Assembly (NCBI GenBank): GCA_947475545.1
Contig: CANJLL010000003.1
Span: 124,001 to 188,000 of the forward strand
Length of the DNA stretch: 64,000 nt
Direction: 5' to 3'
Source of the DNA: Chloroflexota bacterium
GTDB lineage: Bacteria > Chloroflexota > Limnocylindria > Limnocylindrales > CSP1-4
Position numbers and translations under genes: made by a program. A model generated the notes under the pieces. That model made no database searches. It was not told where the DNA came from and saw only the letters and a program-made list of their open reading frames with translations. Of this stretch, positions 35,368-45,068 are shown in pieces. Within the stretch, counting starts at the first letter, position 1. Every line of letters begins with the position of its first letter.

Positions 35368-35975
35368 GCAACCATCACCGACCCGAGCCTGAGTCGTACG
35401 CGTCCATGCGTGCCCGCGCCCTGGAGGCGCTCCTCGTGGAGAAGGGGATCATCACCACCGACAGCATCGACGCGGTGGTCCAGGCCTACGAGGACGACAT
35501 CGGGCCCCGCAACGGCGCGCGCGTGGTGGCCCGCGCGTGGGTGGACCCGCAGTTCAAGGAGCGGCTGCTGGCGGACGGCCGCGCGGCGGTCGCGGAGCTG
35601 GGCCTGGCGTCCGGTCAGGGCGCGGAGCTGCTGGTGGTGGAGAACACGCCCGACACGCACAACCTGATCGTCTGCACGCTCTGCTCGTGCTATCCGGCGG
35701 GCCTCCTTGGGCTGCCGCCCAAGTGGTACAAGGACTTCGCCTATCGGTCGCGGGCGGTGATCGAGCCGCGCTCGGTCCTCAGCGACTTCGGGACGGAGTT
35801 GCCGGAGGACGTGCAGGTCCGCGTCTGGGATTCCACCGCGGAGCTGCGCTACATGGTCCTGCCGGAGCGGCCGGCCGGCACGGACGGGCTGTCCGAGGAC
35901 GAGCTGGTGGAGCTGGTCTCGCGCGACTCGATGATCGGCGTGGTCAAAGTGCCGTCCCCGGCGGGCGCGGCGTGA
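35364..35975 (+). CDS. nthA: Nitrile hydratase subunit alpha (cobalt type)
   Basis: A 203-residue alpha subunit. The metal-binding claw is Cys104-Thr-Leu-Cys107-Ser-Cys109 in [17 protein letters not shown]. Thr at the second position is the usual mark of cobalt-type enzymes; iron types have Ser. The N-terminal helices include [19 protein letters not shown], and the C-terminal part includes [19 protein letters not shown] and [15 protein letters not shown] 35364 overlaps the beta gene's stop; its stop overlaps the accessory gene. Amidase, the usual next enzyme, is not in this window. Confidence 0.97.
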   Translation: MSNHHRPEPESYASMRARALEALLVEKGIITTDSIDAVVQAYEDDIGPRNGARVVARAWVDPQFKERLLADGRAAVAELGLASGQGAELLVVENTPDTHNLIVCTLCSCYPAGLLGLPPKWYKDFAYRSRAVIEPRSVLSDFGTELPEDVQVRVWDSTAELRYMVLPERPAGTDGLSEDELVELVSRDSMIGVVKVPSPAGAA

Positions 35976-36517
35976 CCGCCGAGGCGCAGGGGTTCACGGG
36001 CGCCGCGGCGAAGGCGACGTCCGAAGCAGCTGGGGCCGAAGCGGCACGGGCCGCCGAAGCCGCGCGGGCCGCGGTCCAGGCCGCCCGCGCGACGAACGCC
36101 CGCATCGTCAACCCGGAGGTCGCCGAGATGCAGGGCGCCGAGGCGCCCCCGCGCAAGAACGGCGAGCTGGTCTTCGACAAGCTCTGGGAGGGCCGCACGT
36201 TCGGGATGGCGGTCACGCTTTCGGACCAGGGCGTCTACCCGTGGCGCGACTTCCGCTCGTCGCTGATCGAGGTGATCTCGGCCTGTGACGCGTCCGGCGA
36301 CACCACCACGCCGTATTACGAGCAGTTCCTGGCGGCGCTGGAGCAGCTGTCGATCGACCGCGGGCTGGTGTCGGTCGACGAGCTTGATCGCCTGACGTCC
36401 GAATTTGTCGCGAAGCGGGCTGCCCAGGACGCGGAGCGCGCGGCGGCGGACGCCGCAATTGCCGCGGCAGATGTCGCGACGGCCGGAGACGCCGCGCCCC
36501 GCGTCGCCCATGGCTGA
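35972..36517 (+). CDS. Nitrile hydratase accessory protein
   Basis: A 181-residue activator-type protein. Its central part [19 protein letters not shown], then [14 protein letters not shown] and [12 protein letters not shown] resembles the N-terminal domain of the beta subunit, as in P14K/NhlE-type chaperones that deliver the alpha subunit and cobalt. Both ends are Ala-rich helices (about 1-40 and 150-181). GTG 35972 overlaps the alpha stop by 4 bases. Its final bases overlap the next gene by 8, so the lipoprotein may belong to the same operon. Confidence 0.9.
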   Translation: MTAEAQGFTGAAAKATSEAAGAEAARAAEAARAAVQAARATNARIVNPEVAEMQGAEAPPRKNGELVFDKLWEGRTFGMAVTLSDQGVYPWRDFRSSLIEVISACDASGDTTTPYYEQFLAALEQLSIDRGLVSVDELDRLTSEFVAKRAAQDAERAAADAAIAAADVATAGDAAPRVAHG

Positions 36518-37133
36518 GGCGCGGACCCGCGCCGGGATCCTGGCCATCGCCGCGGCCCTGGCGCTGGCGGCCTGCTCCGGCTCGGCGACCCCGACACCAT
36601 CGAACGCCCCCGCCAGCCAGGCGCCGAAGGCTTCGGGTTCGGGGCCGGGCGCGGGCGGGACCGCGGGCCCCGCATCGGGCGCCAAGGCGGCGATCGACGA
36701 GACCCTGCTCAAATACCTGCCCGCCGCCGTCGGCAGCCTGACCGTGAGCTACTCCGCCGAGGCCACCCAGGGCGTGGTGGGCGACGCAGGGCTGGCCACG
36801 AACGCCGCTGCGGTCGCGTACGGGATCGCCGCCGATTCGACCAGCGGGGACTTCGTGGTCGCGGCGGTCGTGAGGTTGAAGGACGGCGTCTTCAGCGACT
36901 CGTTCTACCGTTCGTGGCGTGGGACCTACGACACGGGCGCGTGCGCCCAGGCCGGAGGGATCGCGGGCAACGCCGAGGCGCAGATGGGTGGACGGACGGT
37001 GTCGATCGGGACGTGCGCCGGTGGGGCGCACACCTACCACGTCTACCTGGACAAGCTCAACGTGCTGATCTCGGCGACGTCGGTGGGCAGCAAGCGCTTC
37101 GGCGAACAGCTGTTGGGCGGCCTTCGGCCCTAG
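36510..37133 (+). CDS. Secreted lipoprotein after the nitrile hydratase operon
   Basis: A 207-residue protein with a lipoprotein signal: Arg-containing start, hydrophobic [15 protein letters not shown] and a lipobox Cys at about 23. A Ser/Pro/Ala/Gly linker (about 24-55) precedes a globular domain with [35 protein letters not shown] and [17 protein letters not shown]; two Cys residues near GACAQAG and GTCAGG could form a disulfide. No family recognised. ATG 36510 overlaps the accessory gene by 8 bases. Whether it serves nitrile metabolism (for instance as a surface binding protein) is unknown. Confidence 0.8.
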   Translation: MAEARTRAGILAIAAALALAACSGSATPTPSNAPASQAPKASGSGPGAGGTAGPASGAKAAIDETLLKYLPAAVGSLTVSYSAEATQGVVGDAGLATNAAAVAYGIAADSTSGDFVVAAVVRLKDGVFSDSFYRSWRGTYDTGACAQAGGIAGNAEAQMGGRTVSIGTCAGGAHTYHVYLDKLNVLISATSVGSKRFGEQLLGGLRP

Positions 37134-37228
37134 GTTCGACAGCGCCCAGGTGCGGCGTGCCGCGCCCAGTTGCTGTCTCGCGCCTCGGCGAGGCTCCCGC
37201 CCAGCCACCCGCGGCGTAGCATCAACCC

Positions 37229-38157
37229 ATGACGGAGCCCACCCCGCTCCAGCGGTTCGATGCCCTGCCGCGGCGGCGCGTCCCGGTGCTGGGCGGCCAC
37301 CACCTCAGCACCATCGATACCGGCGGGCCGGGCGTCCCGGTGGTGCTGGTCCACGGCAACCCCACCTGGTCGTTCCAGTGGCGGGACGTCATCCCGACCG
37401 TCGCCGCACATCGCCGGACCCTGGCCCCGGACTTGCTTGGGATGGGCCGCTCGGATCACCCCGCCATCCGGCACGACTGGGACTCGCACTACGGCGCGCT
37501 CGCCGCGTTCCTCGACACGCTCCCGCCCCACGTCATCGTCGCGCACGACTGGGGCGCGTCCTTTGGCGTCCGGTACGCCATCGACCATCCCGATCGCGTC
37601 ACGGAGCTGATCCTGCTGGAGCCGCTGGTCCTGACCGAGACCTGGGCCGACTACGACCCCGCCCGACGCGCCCGATTCGAGGCCCTCCGCGACCCCGCCC
37701 GCAACCGCGAGCTGGTCGAGGGGCGGAACCAGATGGTCGAGGACGTTCGGAACGGCGTAGTCCGGCCCATGACGGAGGCCGAGATGGACGGCTACCGGGC
37801 GCCATACCCCACTCCCGGCTACCGCACGGTGATCCGCCGATTCGCGGAGATGAAGCCGATCGGCGAGGACTCGGAGACGTGGGCCGCCTTCCGCGGCATC
37901 GAAGCCGGCCTGCCCACCCTCCGGATGCCCGTCCGCCTGTTGACGGTGGAGTCGGGGCCGCTGATGTCGCCCGACCAGATCGAGCGGCTCTGGACGCTGG
38001 TGCCCCACATGGTGGTCCAGCTGCTGGGGCCCGGCAAGCACCACTTCCAGGAGGACTACCCGGGCAAGATCGCGGAGGCGATCGTGGGCTGGACGCCACG
38101 GCCGGGTGGCGGCGAACCGGGCGCCGGCGACGCGAACCCGTGGTCCGCCCCGGCCAC

Positions 38158-38161
<4 letters not shown>
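37229..38161 (+). CDS. dhaA: Haloalkane dehalogenase-like alpha/beta hydrolase
   Basis: A 310-residue hydrolase that carries the full haloalkane-dehalogenase set: [11 protein letters not shown] (halide-stabilising Asn44), nucleophile Asp107 and Trp108 in [10 protein letters not shown], acid Glu131 in LILLEPLV, and base His271 in GKHHFQED. The numbering and the Glu acid resemble subfamily II (DhaA/LinB) and argue for real carbon-halogen hydrolysis rather than another esterase. TAGCAT (37217-37222) lies 6 bases before the ATG, giving a leaderless mRNA. The stop overlaps the urocanate hydratase start by 4 bases, an unusual pairing. Confidence 0.88.
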
Positions 38162-39867
<1,706 letters not shown>

Positions 39868-39916
39868 CCGCGGTGTGACACACGGAAACACGCCCGCAAC
39901 CGGCCCTTGACGTTCG

Positions 39917-39955
39917 ACCTCCAACCTCGGAGCGTCTACCGCTTCCACTGGAGGT
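39917..39955 (+). promoter_or_regulatory. Possible hairpin masking the ribosome site of the PhoX-like gene
   Basis: ACCTCCA at 39917-39923 is complementary to TGGAGGT at 39949-39955, which contains the GGAGG ribosome site (39950-39954) of the gene starting at 39964. A stem between them would block initiation; anything that opens it would allow translation. Confidence 0.4.
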
Positions 39956-39963
39956 TCGATGTC

Positions 39964-41499
39964 GTGACGTTCTCCAACCGTTCGCGCCTGCCACTCGCGC
40001 GGAGCATGGCTGCGGCCTCGCTCGCGACGGTGGCCCTGGCCAGCACCGTGATGGCCGCCGGCGGCACGGCGATCGGTCCCAGCACCTCGACCGCGCCATA
40101 CCTGCTGCCCAGCGCGCCCGGCGTGATCACCAAGTCGATCCTGACGGTCGGCGACGACATCGACGGCTACCGGCTGGCGGGGATCCCCGACGGCCTGGGC
40201 GTCATGCAGGGCAAGCACGACACCTTCACGCTGCTCGTGAACCATGAGATCGGCAGCGGCCTCGGCGTCACCCGCGCCCACGGCGGCATCGGTGCCTTCG
40301 TCTCGCAGTGGTCCATCGACGAGGACAACCTCAAGGTCAAGTCGGGCCAGGACCTGATCCAGGACCTGTACGTCTGGAATGGGTCGGGCTACGAGCTGGC
40401 CACCGGGTCTGCCCGCAACCTCAACCGGCTCTGCTCCGCCGACCTGCCGGCGCTCTCGGCGTTCTATGACGCCCGCACGCACACCGGCTTCAACGGCCGC
40501 ATCTTCATGAATGGCGAAGAGGCCGGCAACGAGGGCCGGGCCTTCGCGAGCATCGCGACCGGCGCCCAGGCGGGTGCGACCTACGAGCTTCCGGCCCTCG
40601 GGAACCTCAGCTTCGAGAACGTGGTGGCGTCCCCAGCCGCGGGCAAGAAGACCGTGGTCATCGGGCTCGATGACACCACTCCCGGCCAGGTCTACGTCTA
40701 CGTCGGCGATAAGCAGAAGACCGGTTCGCCGATCGAGCAGGCGGGGCTGACGGGCGGCAGCCTGTTCGGCGTCAAGGTCGACGGCGTCGCCGACGAGGAC
40801 CGGACCACCGGCCTGGGCGCGGAGATCAAGGACTTCTCGCTGTACGGCTTCGGCGACGTCTCCGGCATGACCGGGGCCGCGCTGCAGACGGCCTCGGAGG
40901 CCAACGGCGTCACCGAGTTCCTCCGCCCCGAGGATGGTGCCTGGGATCCCCGCCATCCCAACGACTTCTACTTCGTCACCACGGACCGCTTCGAGAACGT
41001 CTCGCAGGTGGGCAACTCCCGCCTCTGGCGGCTGCGCTTCGAGGATGTCCGGAACCCGGCGCTGGGCGGCACCATCAAGATGCTGCTGGACGGCACGGAA
41101 GGCCAGCAGATGATGGATAACATCACCGTCGACGCGATCGGCAAGCACATCCTCATCCAGGAGGATCCGGGCAACCAGACGTACCTGGGCCGGGTCTGGT
41201 CGTATGACATCCAGCACGACACGCTGACGGAGATCGCGGCCCACGACCCGGCCATCTTCAGCGGCTCCGGCAACGAGGACGAGGAGTCCTCCGGGATCAT
41301 CGACGCCTCCGACATCCTGGGCCCCGGCTGGTTCCTGGCCACGGTCCAGTGGCACAAGTCGGCCGGCGACCCGGAGCTCGTCGAGAAGGGCCAGCTCCTG
41401 GCGATCTACAGCCCGGCGTCGGACTGGCGGCGCGGCGACCGCGACGGCGGCGACGACGGCGACGACGACAGCGACGACCGCGACGGCGGCGACCGGTAG
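39964..41499 (+). CDS. PhoX/DUF839-like secreted phosphatase
   Basis: A 511-residue exported protein. From GTG 39964 it has a signal peptide (basic RSRLPLARS, then a hydrophobic stretch ending near VMAAGG). The mature part is a large beta-propeller-like domain with family-type segments: TFTLLVNHEIGSGLG, FNGRIFMNGEEAGNEGR, SFENVVASPAAGKKTVVIGL, PEDGAWDPRHPNDFYFVTTD and NEDEESSGIIDASDILG, the last close to the conserved acidic cluster that binds calcium/iron in PhoX. The C-terminus is a run of Asp, Arg and Gly. GGAGG with 9-base spacing supports the GTG start. Enzyme activity on phosphate esters is by family only. Confidence 0.82.
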   Translation: MTFSNRSRLPLARSMAAASLATVALASTVMAAGGTAIGPSTSTAPYLLPSAPGVITKSILTVGDDIDGYRLAGIPDGLGVMQGKHDTFTLLVNHEIGSGLGVTRAHGGIGAFVSQWSIDEDNLKVKSGQDLIQDLYVWNGSGYELATGSARNLNRLCSADLPALSAFYDARTHTGFNGRIFMNGEEAGNEGRAFASIATGAQAGATYELPALGNLSFENVVASPAAGKKTVVIGLDDTTPGQVYVYVGDKQKTGSPIEQAGLTGGSLFGVKVDGVADEDRTTGLGAEIKDFSLYGFGDVSGMTGAALQTASEANGVTEFLRPEDGAWDPRHPNDFYFVTTDRFENVSQVGNSRLWRLRFEDVRNPALGGTIKMLLDGTEGQQMMDNITVDAIGKHILIQEDPGNQTYLGRVWSYDIQHDTLTEIAAHDPAIFSGSGNEDEESSGIIDASDILGPGWFLATVQWHKSAGDPELVEKGQLLAIYSPASDWRRGDRDGGDDGDDDSDDRDGGDR

Positions 41500-41595
41500 T
41501 CCGCGGAGCGGGCTGACTCCAGCTCACTCCCTCGCGCAATCCCGCAGGCCGGGGCGCGCGACCCCGCAGCTCCCGCCGCTTACTCCCTCGACGTT

Positions 41596-41619
41596 GCCGC
41601 CGGACCTCCCTCCGGCGGC
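41596..41619 (+). terminator. Terminator after the PhoX-like gene
   Basis: GCCGCCGGA and TCCGGCGGC form a perfect 9-bp stem with a 6-base loop, followed by the T-rich TTCGTCGTT. It lies between convergent genes, so it could also stop the minus-strand MFS transcript. Confidence 0.75.
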
Positions 41620-41652
41620 TTCGTCGTTCCTGGAGCGCCGCCCGGACCCGTC

Positions 41653-42981
41653 CTACCCCGCGATCGGCTCCCCGTCGCCCGCCGGCGCCGGCATCCTGAC
41701 GATCGACCGCACCGGCGAGAGCGCCACCGGCAGGAAGGCGAACAGCCCGCCGATCGCGCCGATCAGGATCGTCTCCCGGAGCCCGACCAGCTCGGCCAAC
41801 GCCGCGCCCAGCACGCTGCCAACGGGCATCGTGCCCCACACGATGAAGCGCATCGAGGCGTTCATCCGGCCCTGCATCCGCGTCGGCGTGATCGCCTGGC
41901 GGAGCGAGACCTGGTTGATGTTCCAGCCCACAGAGCAGAAGCCGCCAAGGAAGCCACCCAGCGCCACGGCCGCGAACAGCCCGTCTGCGGGCGCGACGGC
42001 GACCGGCAACCCGGCCAGGCAGAAGCCCATCGTTGTCAGGACCAGCATCCGCCCCACGCCGATTCGCTCGGTGAGCCGGTCCGTCGTGAGCGCCGCCAGC
42101 AGCACGCCGAACGCACCCACCGAGAAGGCAAACCCGATCGCCTCCGCCGGCAGCCCGCTGCGGACGAGGTAGAGCACCATGATGGCGCCCGAGATGTTGC
42201 CGAAGAAGTTCGAGGTGCCGGTCGTGGCCGCGATGGAGCGCAGCCAGCGGTGCGCCACGACGTAGCGCAGGCCTGCCGCCGCCTCCGTGCGCATCGACGG
42301 CCGTGGCCCTGTCGATTCGTCGTGCGGCTGGATGGCGGGTTCCGCCTTTCGGATCCATAGCAGGAATAGCGCCGACGCGAGGTACGAGACAGCGTCGAGG
42401 GCGATCGCGAACGGCGCCTTCAGCAGCCCCACCAGCACCCCTGCGAGGCCCGGCCCGAGGATCTGCGACGCGGAGCGCGACACCTCCAGCTTGGAGTTGC
42501 CCTCCACCAGCTGGTCGCGGTCCACCAGGGACGGCAGGTAGCTCTGGTAGGCCACGTCGAAGAAGACGGTGAGGCAGCCGGTCAGGAAGCCCACCACGTA
42601 GAGCTGCCAGATCGTCAGGACGCCCAGGGCATAGGCCACCGGGATGGACCCCAGGGTCAGCACCCGGCCCAGGTCGCCGGCGATGAGGATGGGACGCCGC
42701 CGCAGCCGGTCCACCCAGACCCCGGCGGGCAGGCTCAGCAGGATGAACGGCAGGAACTCGATGGTGGTGAGCAGGCCAAACTCGAACGGACCCACCGACA
42801 GGGTGACGGCCGCCACCAGCGGCAGGGCCAGCTGCGTGACGTTGGTCCCGAAGACCGAGATGGACTCGGCCGACCAGAGCTTGAGGAAGTCCGGGTGGCG
42901 GGTGAGGCCGGGGCCCTTCGGGGCCGCTGGCGACGCCGAACCGGCTGGAGCGGCCGGTTCGGGCGACGCCGGATCAGTCAA
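41653..42981 (-). CDS. MFS transporter of the Rieske/amidohydrolase operon
   Basis: A 442-residue MFS protein with about 12 helices. The loop 2-3 signature is PAGVWVDRLRRRPILIAGD; ALTTDRLTERIGVGRMLVL is its counterpart in the second half. A Pro/Ala-rich leader of about 25 residues precedes PDFLKLWSAESISVFG, a start typical of MFS_3-type efflux and uptake proteins. It starts 7 bases after the amidohydrolase stop on the same strand and is the last gene of the operon. It may carry the substrate of the upstream amidohydrolase; this is context only. Confidence 0.88.
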   Translation of the reverse strand: MTDPASPEPAAPAGSASPAAPKGPGLTRHPDFLKLWSAESISVFGTNVTQLALPLVAAVTLSVGPFEFGLLTTIEFLPFILLSLPAGVWVDRLRRRPILIAGDLGRVLTLGSIPVAYALGVLTIWQLYVVGFLTGCLTVFFDVAYQSYLPSLVDRDQLVEGNSKLEVSRSASQILGPGLAGVLVGLLKAPFAIALDAVSYLASALFLLWIRKAEPAIQPHDESTGPRPSMRTEAAAGLRYVVAHRWLRSIAATTGTSNFFGNISGAIMVLYLVRSGLPAEAIGFAFSVGAFGVLLAALTTDRLTERIGVGRMLVLTTMGFCLAGLPVAVAPADGLFAAVALGGFLGGFCSVGWNINQVSLRQAITPTRMQGRMNASMRFIVWGTMPVGSVLGAALAELVGLRETILIGAIGGLFAFLPVALSPVRSIVRMPAPAGDGEPIAG

Positions 42982-42988
42982 TGCCGGC

Positions 42989-44218
42989 CTACGGCATGTC
43001 CGGGCGCTTGGCGCCGCCCCGATCCAACTTGAACAGGTCCCAGGCGTTGCCGCCCAGGATCCGCCGCTTGGCGGTCTCGGACAGGAACGGCAGGTCCCAG
43101 ATGGTGCTGGGCAGGTTGAAGTCCCAGTGGGGGTAGTCCGACGAGAAGAGCAGCTGCGTCTCCGCGTTGATCATCTTCATCGTCAGCTCGAGGGCTTCCG
43201 CGTTGTTCTGGTTCTCGATCGGCTGCGACGTGTAGTACATCTCGCGCATGTAGTCGCTGGGCAGCTTCTTGAGGAGCGGTGCCTCGCTGGACCGCATCAT
43301 GTACTCGTTGTCCAGGCGCTGCATCATGAACGGGATCCACGCCAGGCCGCTCTCGATCCAGAGCAGCTTGAGCTTGGGGAACCGCTCCGGAATCCCGTTC
43401 ACGACCATGTTCATCATGTGAACCAGGTTGTAGAGGATGAACCCCAGGGCGTGGACCGAGATGAACCGGTTCATCCCTTCGAAGATGCGCTCCTGCTGGT
43501 GGTAGATCGCGTGGAAGGAGAGCGGCAGGCCGGTCTCCTGGATGGCCCCGTAGAGCTTCATGTACACGGGATCGTGGACGGGCCGGTAGCGGGCCGAGGT
43601 CACCATGAAGCCCACCACGCCCGGGTTGTCGCCGAACTTCTCGACGAACTTCACGCACGCCTCGGGCTGGTTCATGGGCAGGTAGAGCATGGTCCGCATG
43701 CCCGGCGCGTGGGGGAGGATCTCCTCGGTCAGCCAGCGCGAGTAGGCCCACGCCATCTGGGTCTCGATGGCCGGGTCGGGGTGCATCCCCAAGGCCAGGA
43801 GGGCGGTGGGGAAGACGATCTGGTAGTCGATCCCGATCGCCTGCATCTCCTTCATGGTGAAGTCGACTTCGGGATGGACCCCTGGCTTCCACTCCTCCTT
43901 GGCCTCGTTGCGGAAGCGCACCAGGCGGCCGGACAGGCTCTGGTGCTGCGGCCCGCGGAAGCCGGGGTACATCAGGCCGCCGCGCTCGCCCATGAGGACC
44001 TCGTTGCGGAAGACCTCGTCGTCGAGGTACTTGGCGATCTCCTTGAAGTGGACGATCTCGTTGAGGTGGTGGGCGTCCGCGTCCACGATCAGGACCTTGT
44101 CGAACCCGCGCTTCTCGGCCTGGCGGGTGGCGTTTGCCAGGTGGATGCGGGTGTCATGGCCGGCCCGCTCGCCGGTGTTGAAGATCTTCGGCTCGACGCC
44201 GTCGCGTGACATGCCCAT
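42989..44218 (-). CDS. Amidohydrolase-2 (ACMSD-like) family enzyme
   Basis: A 409-residue TIM-barrel metal enzyme. The first metal-site strand is KVLIVDADAHHLNEI, later ligand regions are GLPLSFHAIYHQ and the final Asp in LFSSDYPHWDFNLPS, typical of amidohydrolase-2 proteins that decarboxylate or hydrolyse cyclic or aromatic acids. The C-terminus has the usual KRRILGGNAWDLFKL. The ATG directly follows the previous stop (TAGATG). Upstream are a Rieske ferredoxin-like protein and a 102-residue protein, downstream an MFS transporter, so a degradation pathway with an oxygenase step is suggested, but no oxygenase alpha subunit is in the window. Confidence 0.87.
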   Translation of the reverse strand: MGMSRDGVEPKIFNTGERAGHDTRIHLANATRQAEKRGFDKVLIVDADAHHLNEIVHFKEIAKYLDDEVFRNEVLMGERGGLMYPGFRGPQHQSLSGRLVRFRNEAKEEWKPGVHPEVDFTMKEMQAIGIDYQIVFPTALLALGMHPDPAIETQMAWAYSRWLTEEILPHAPGMRTMLYLPMNQPEACVKFVEKFGDNPGVVGFMVTSARYRPVHDPVYMKLYGAIQETGLPLSFHAIYHQQERIFEGMNRFISVHALGFILYNLVHMMNMVVNGIPERFPKLKLLWIESGLAWIPFMMQRLDNEYMMRSSEAPLLKKLPSDYMREMYYTSQPIENQNNAEALELTMKMINAETQLLFSSDYPHWDFNLPSTIWDLPFLSETAKRRILGGNAWDLFKLDRGGAKRPDMP

Positions 44219-44527
44219 CTAGACGTTGCTCCAGGCGGCCCACATGGCCAGCTCGAAGAGTTCCAGGTTGACGACCTCGGTCATCCCCACGCAGGTGGCG
44301 GCCACCTCGCTGGCAGTGATGTTCTCCGGGCCGGGGAACGCGGCCAGCTTGTTGCCGCTGTCCCGCTTGGCGTAGAACAGCTTGGCCCCGGCCAGTAGCA
44401 GTTGCTGCACGGCCTCGTCGGGGACCTGGTCGATCTGCCCGGCGTCGAGGAGCTCCAGTGCCCGCCGCAGCACGTGCGCGGCTTCGGGGGCCAGCTCCGC
44501 CCCGGTGGTGGCGTCAGCCGACGACAT
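44219..44527 (-). CDS. Small conserved-looking protein between Rieske and amidohydrolase genes
   Basis: A 102-residue mostly helical protein with no signal peptide. Segments LRRALELLDAGQIDQVPDEA, VQQLLLAGAKLFYAKRDSG and ATCVGMTEVVNLELFELAMW suggest a compact helical bundle. ATG 44527 has GGAGAGG upstream with suitable spacing and overlaps the Rieske gene by 14 bases; its stop abuts the amidohydrolase ATG. Not recognised as a named family. Tight overlap on both sides argues for a subunit or partner of its neighbours. Confidence 0.75.
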   Translation of the reverse strand: MSSADATTGAELAPEAAHVLRRALELLDAGQIDQVPDEAVQQLLLAGAKLFYAKRDSGNKLAAFPGPENITASEVAATCVGMTEVVNLELFELAMWAAWSNV

Positions 44528-44882
44528 AGACGTCCTCTCCTCGCTGGACCGCCTCGTAGCGGCGGATCCCGTACTTGGTGGGCCAAGCGGCGCACAGCCC
44601 GGTCTCGATGTCGAACTCCCAGCCGTGCCAGGGGCAGACAAGGTGGATCTCGGCCTTGGAGAAGCGCTCGCGGACGGTCTCGCGGTGCTCCCCGAGCACG
44701 GCCTCGACCTTGCCCATGAGGATCCCCTCGCCGACCGGCCCGCCCATGTGGGGGCAGACGTTCTGGAAGGCATAGAAACGACCTTCGCGCTCAAACACGA
44801 AGACCTCGCGCCCGTCGACGTCGAGCAGGATTCGCTGCCCATCGGCGAGATCGGAGACGCGCCCGGCCCGTACTTCAGCCAT
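44514..44882 (-). CDS. Rieske [2Fe-2S] ferredoxin-like protein
   Basis: A 122-residue soluble Rieske protein, similar in size to dioxygenase ferredoxins and NirD. The cluster ligands are in NVCPHMGGPVGEG and LVCPWHGWEFDIETG, spaced by an insert of about 40 residues. ATG 44882 is chosen because the fold starts MAEVRAGRVSDLADGQ; upstream codons would add an Arg/His-rich stretch that overlaps the promoter. A TACAAT hexamer (44954-44949 on this strand) gives a leader of about 60 bases. It is the first gene of the operon with the 102-residue protein, the amidohydrolase and the MFS gene. Confidence 0.93.
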   Translation of the reverse strand: MAEVRAGRVSDLADGQRILLDVDGREVFVFEREGRFYAFQNVCPHMGGPVGEGILMGKVEAVLGEHRETVRERFSKAEIHLVCPWHGWEFDIETGLCAAWPTKYGIRRYEAVQRGEDVYVVG

Positions 44883-45068
44883 GCGTGGCACCCTGCCTGC
44901 GGCCCAATGGTGGGTGCGGTGACGCCCGCGCACCCTCGGGGCGGGCACATTGTAGGCGTGCGATTGCACCCCGTGGAGCCCCGTTCCGATTTGAGGCGGC
45001 ACGCCGCGCGACGGTTGGGCGCCAGCTCAGCCCCGCCGCGCCGGGCCCGAACCGGCGGCTCCAGCCCA

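Noticed and set aside
37150..38157. Upstream extension of the hutU frame
   Set aside because: It overlaps the dehalogenase gene in another phase; urocanate hydratase similarity starts at 38158 where ATGA overlap is present.
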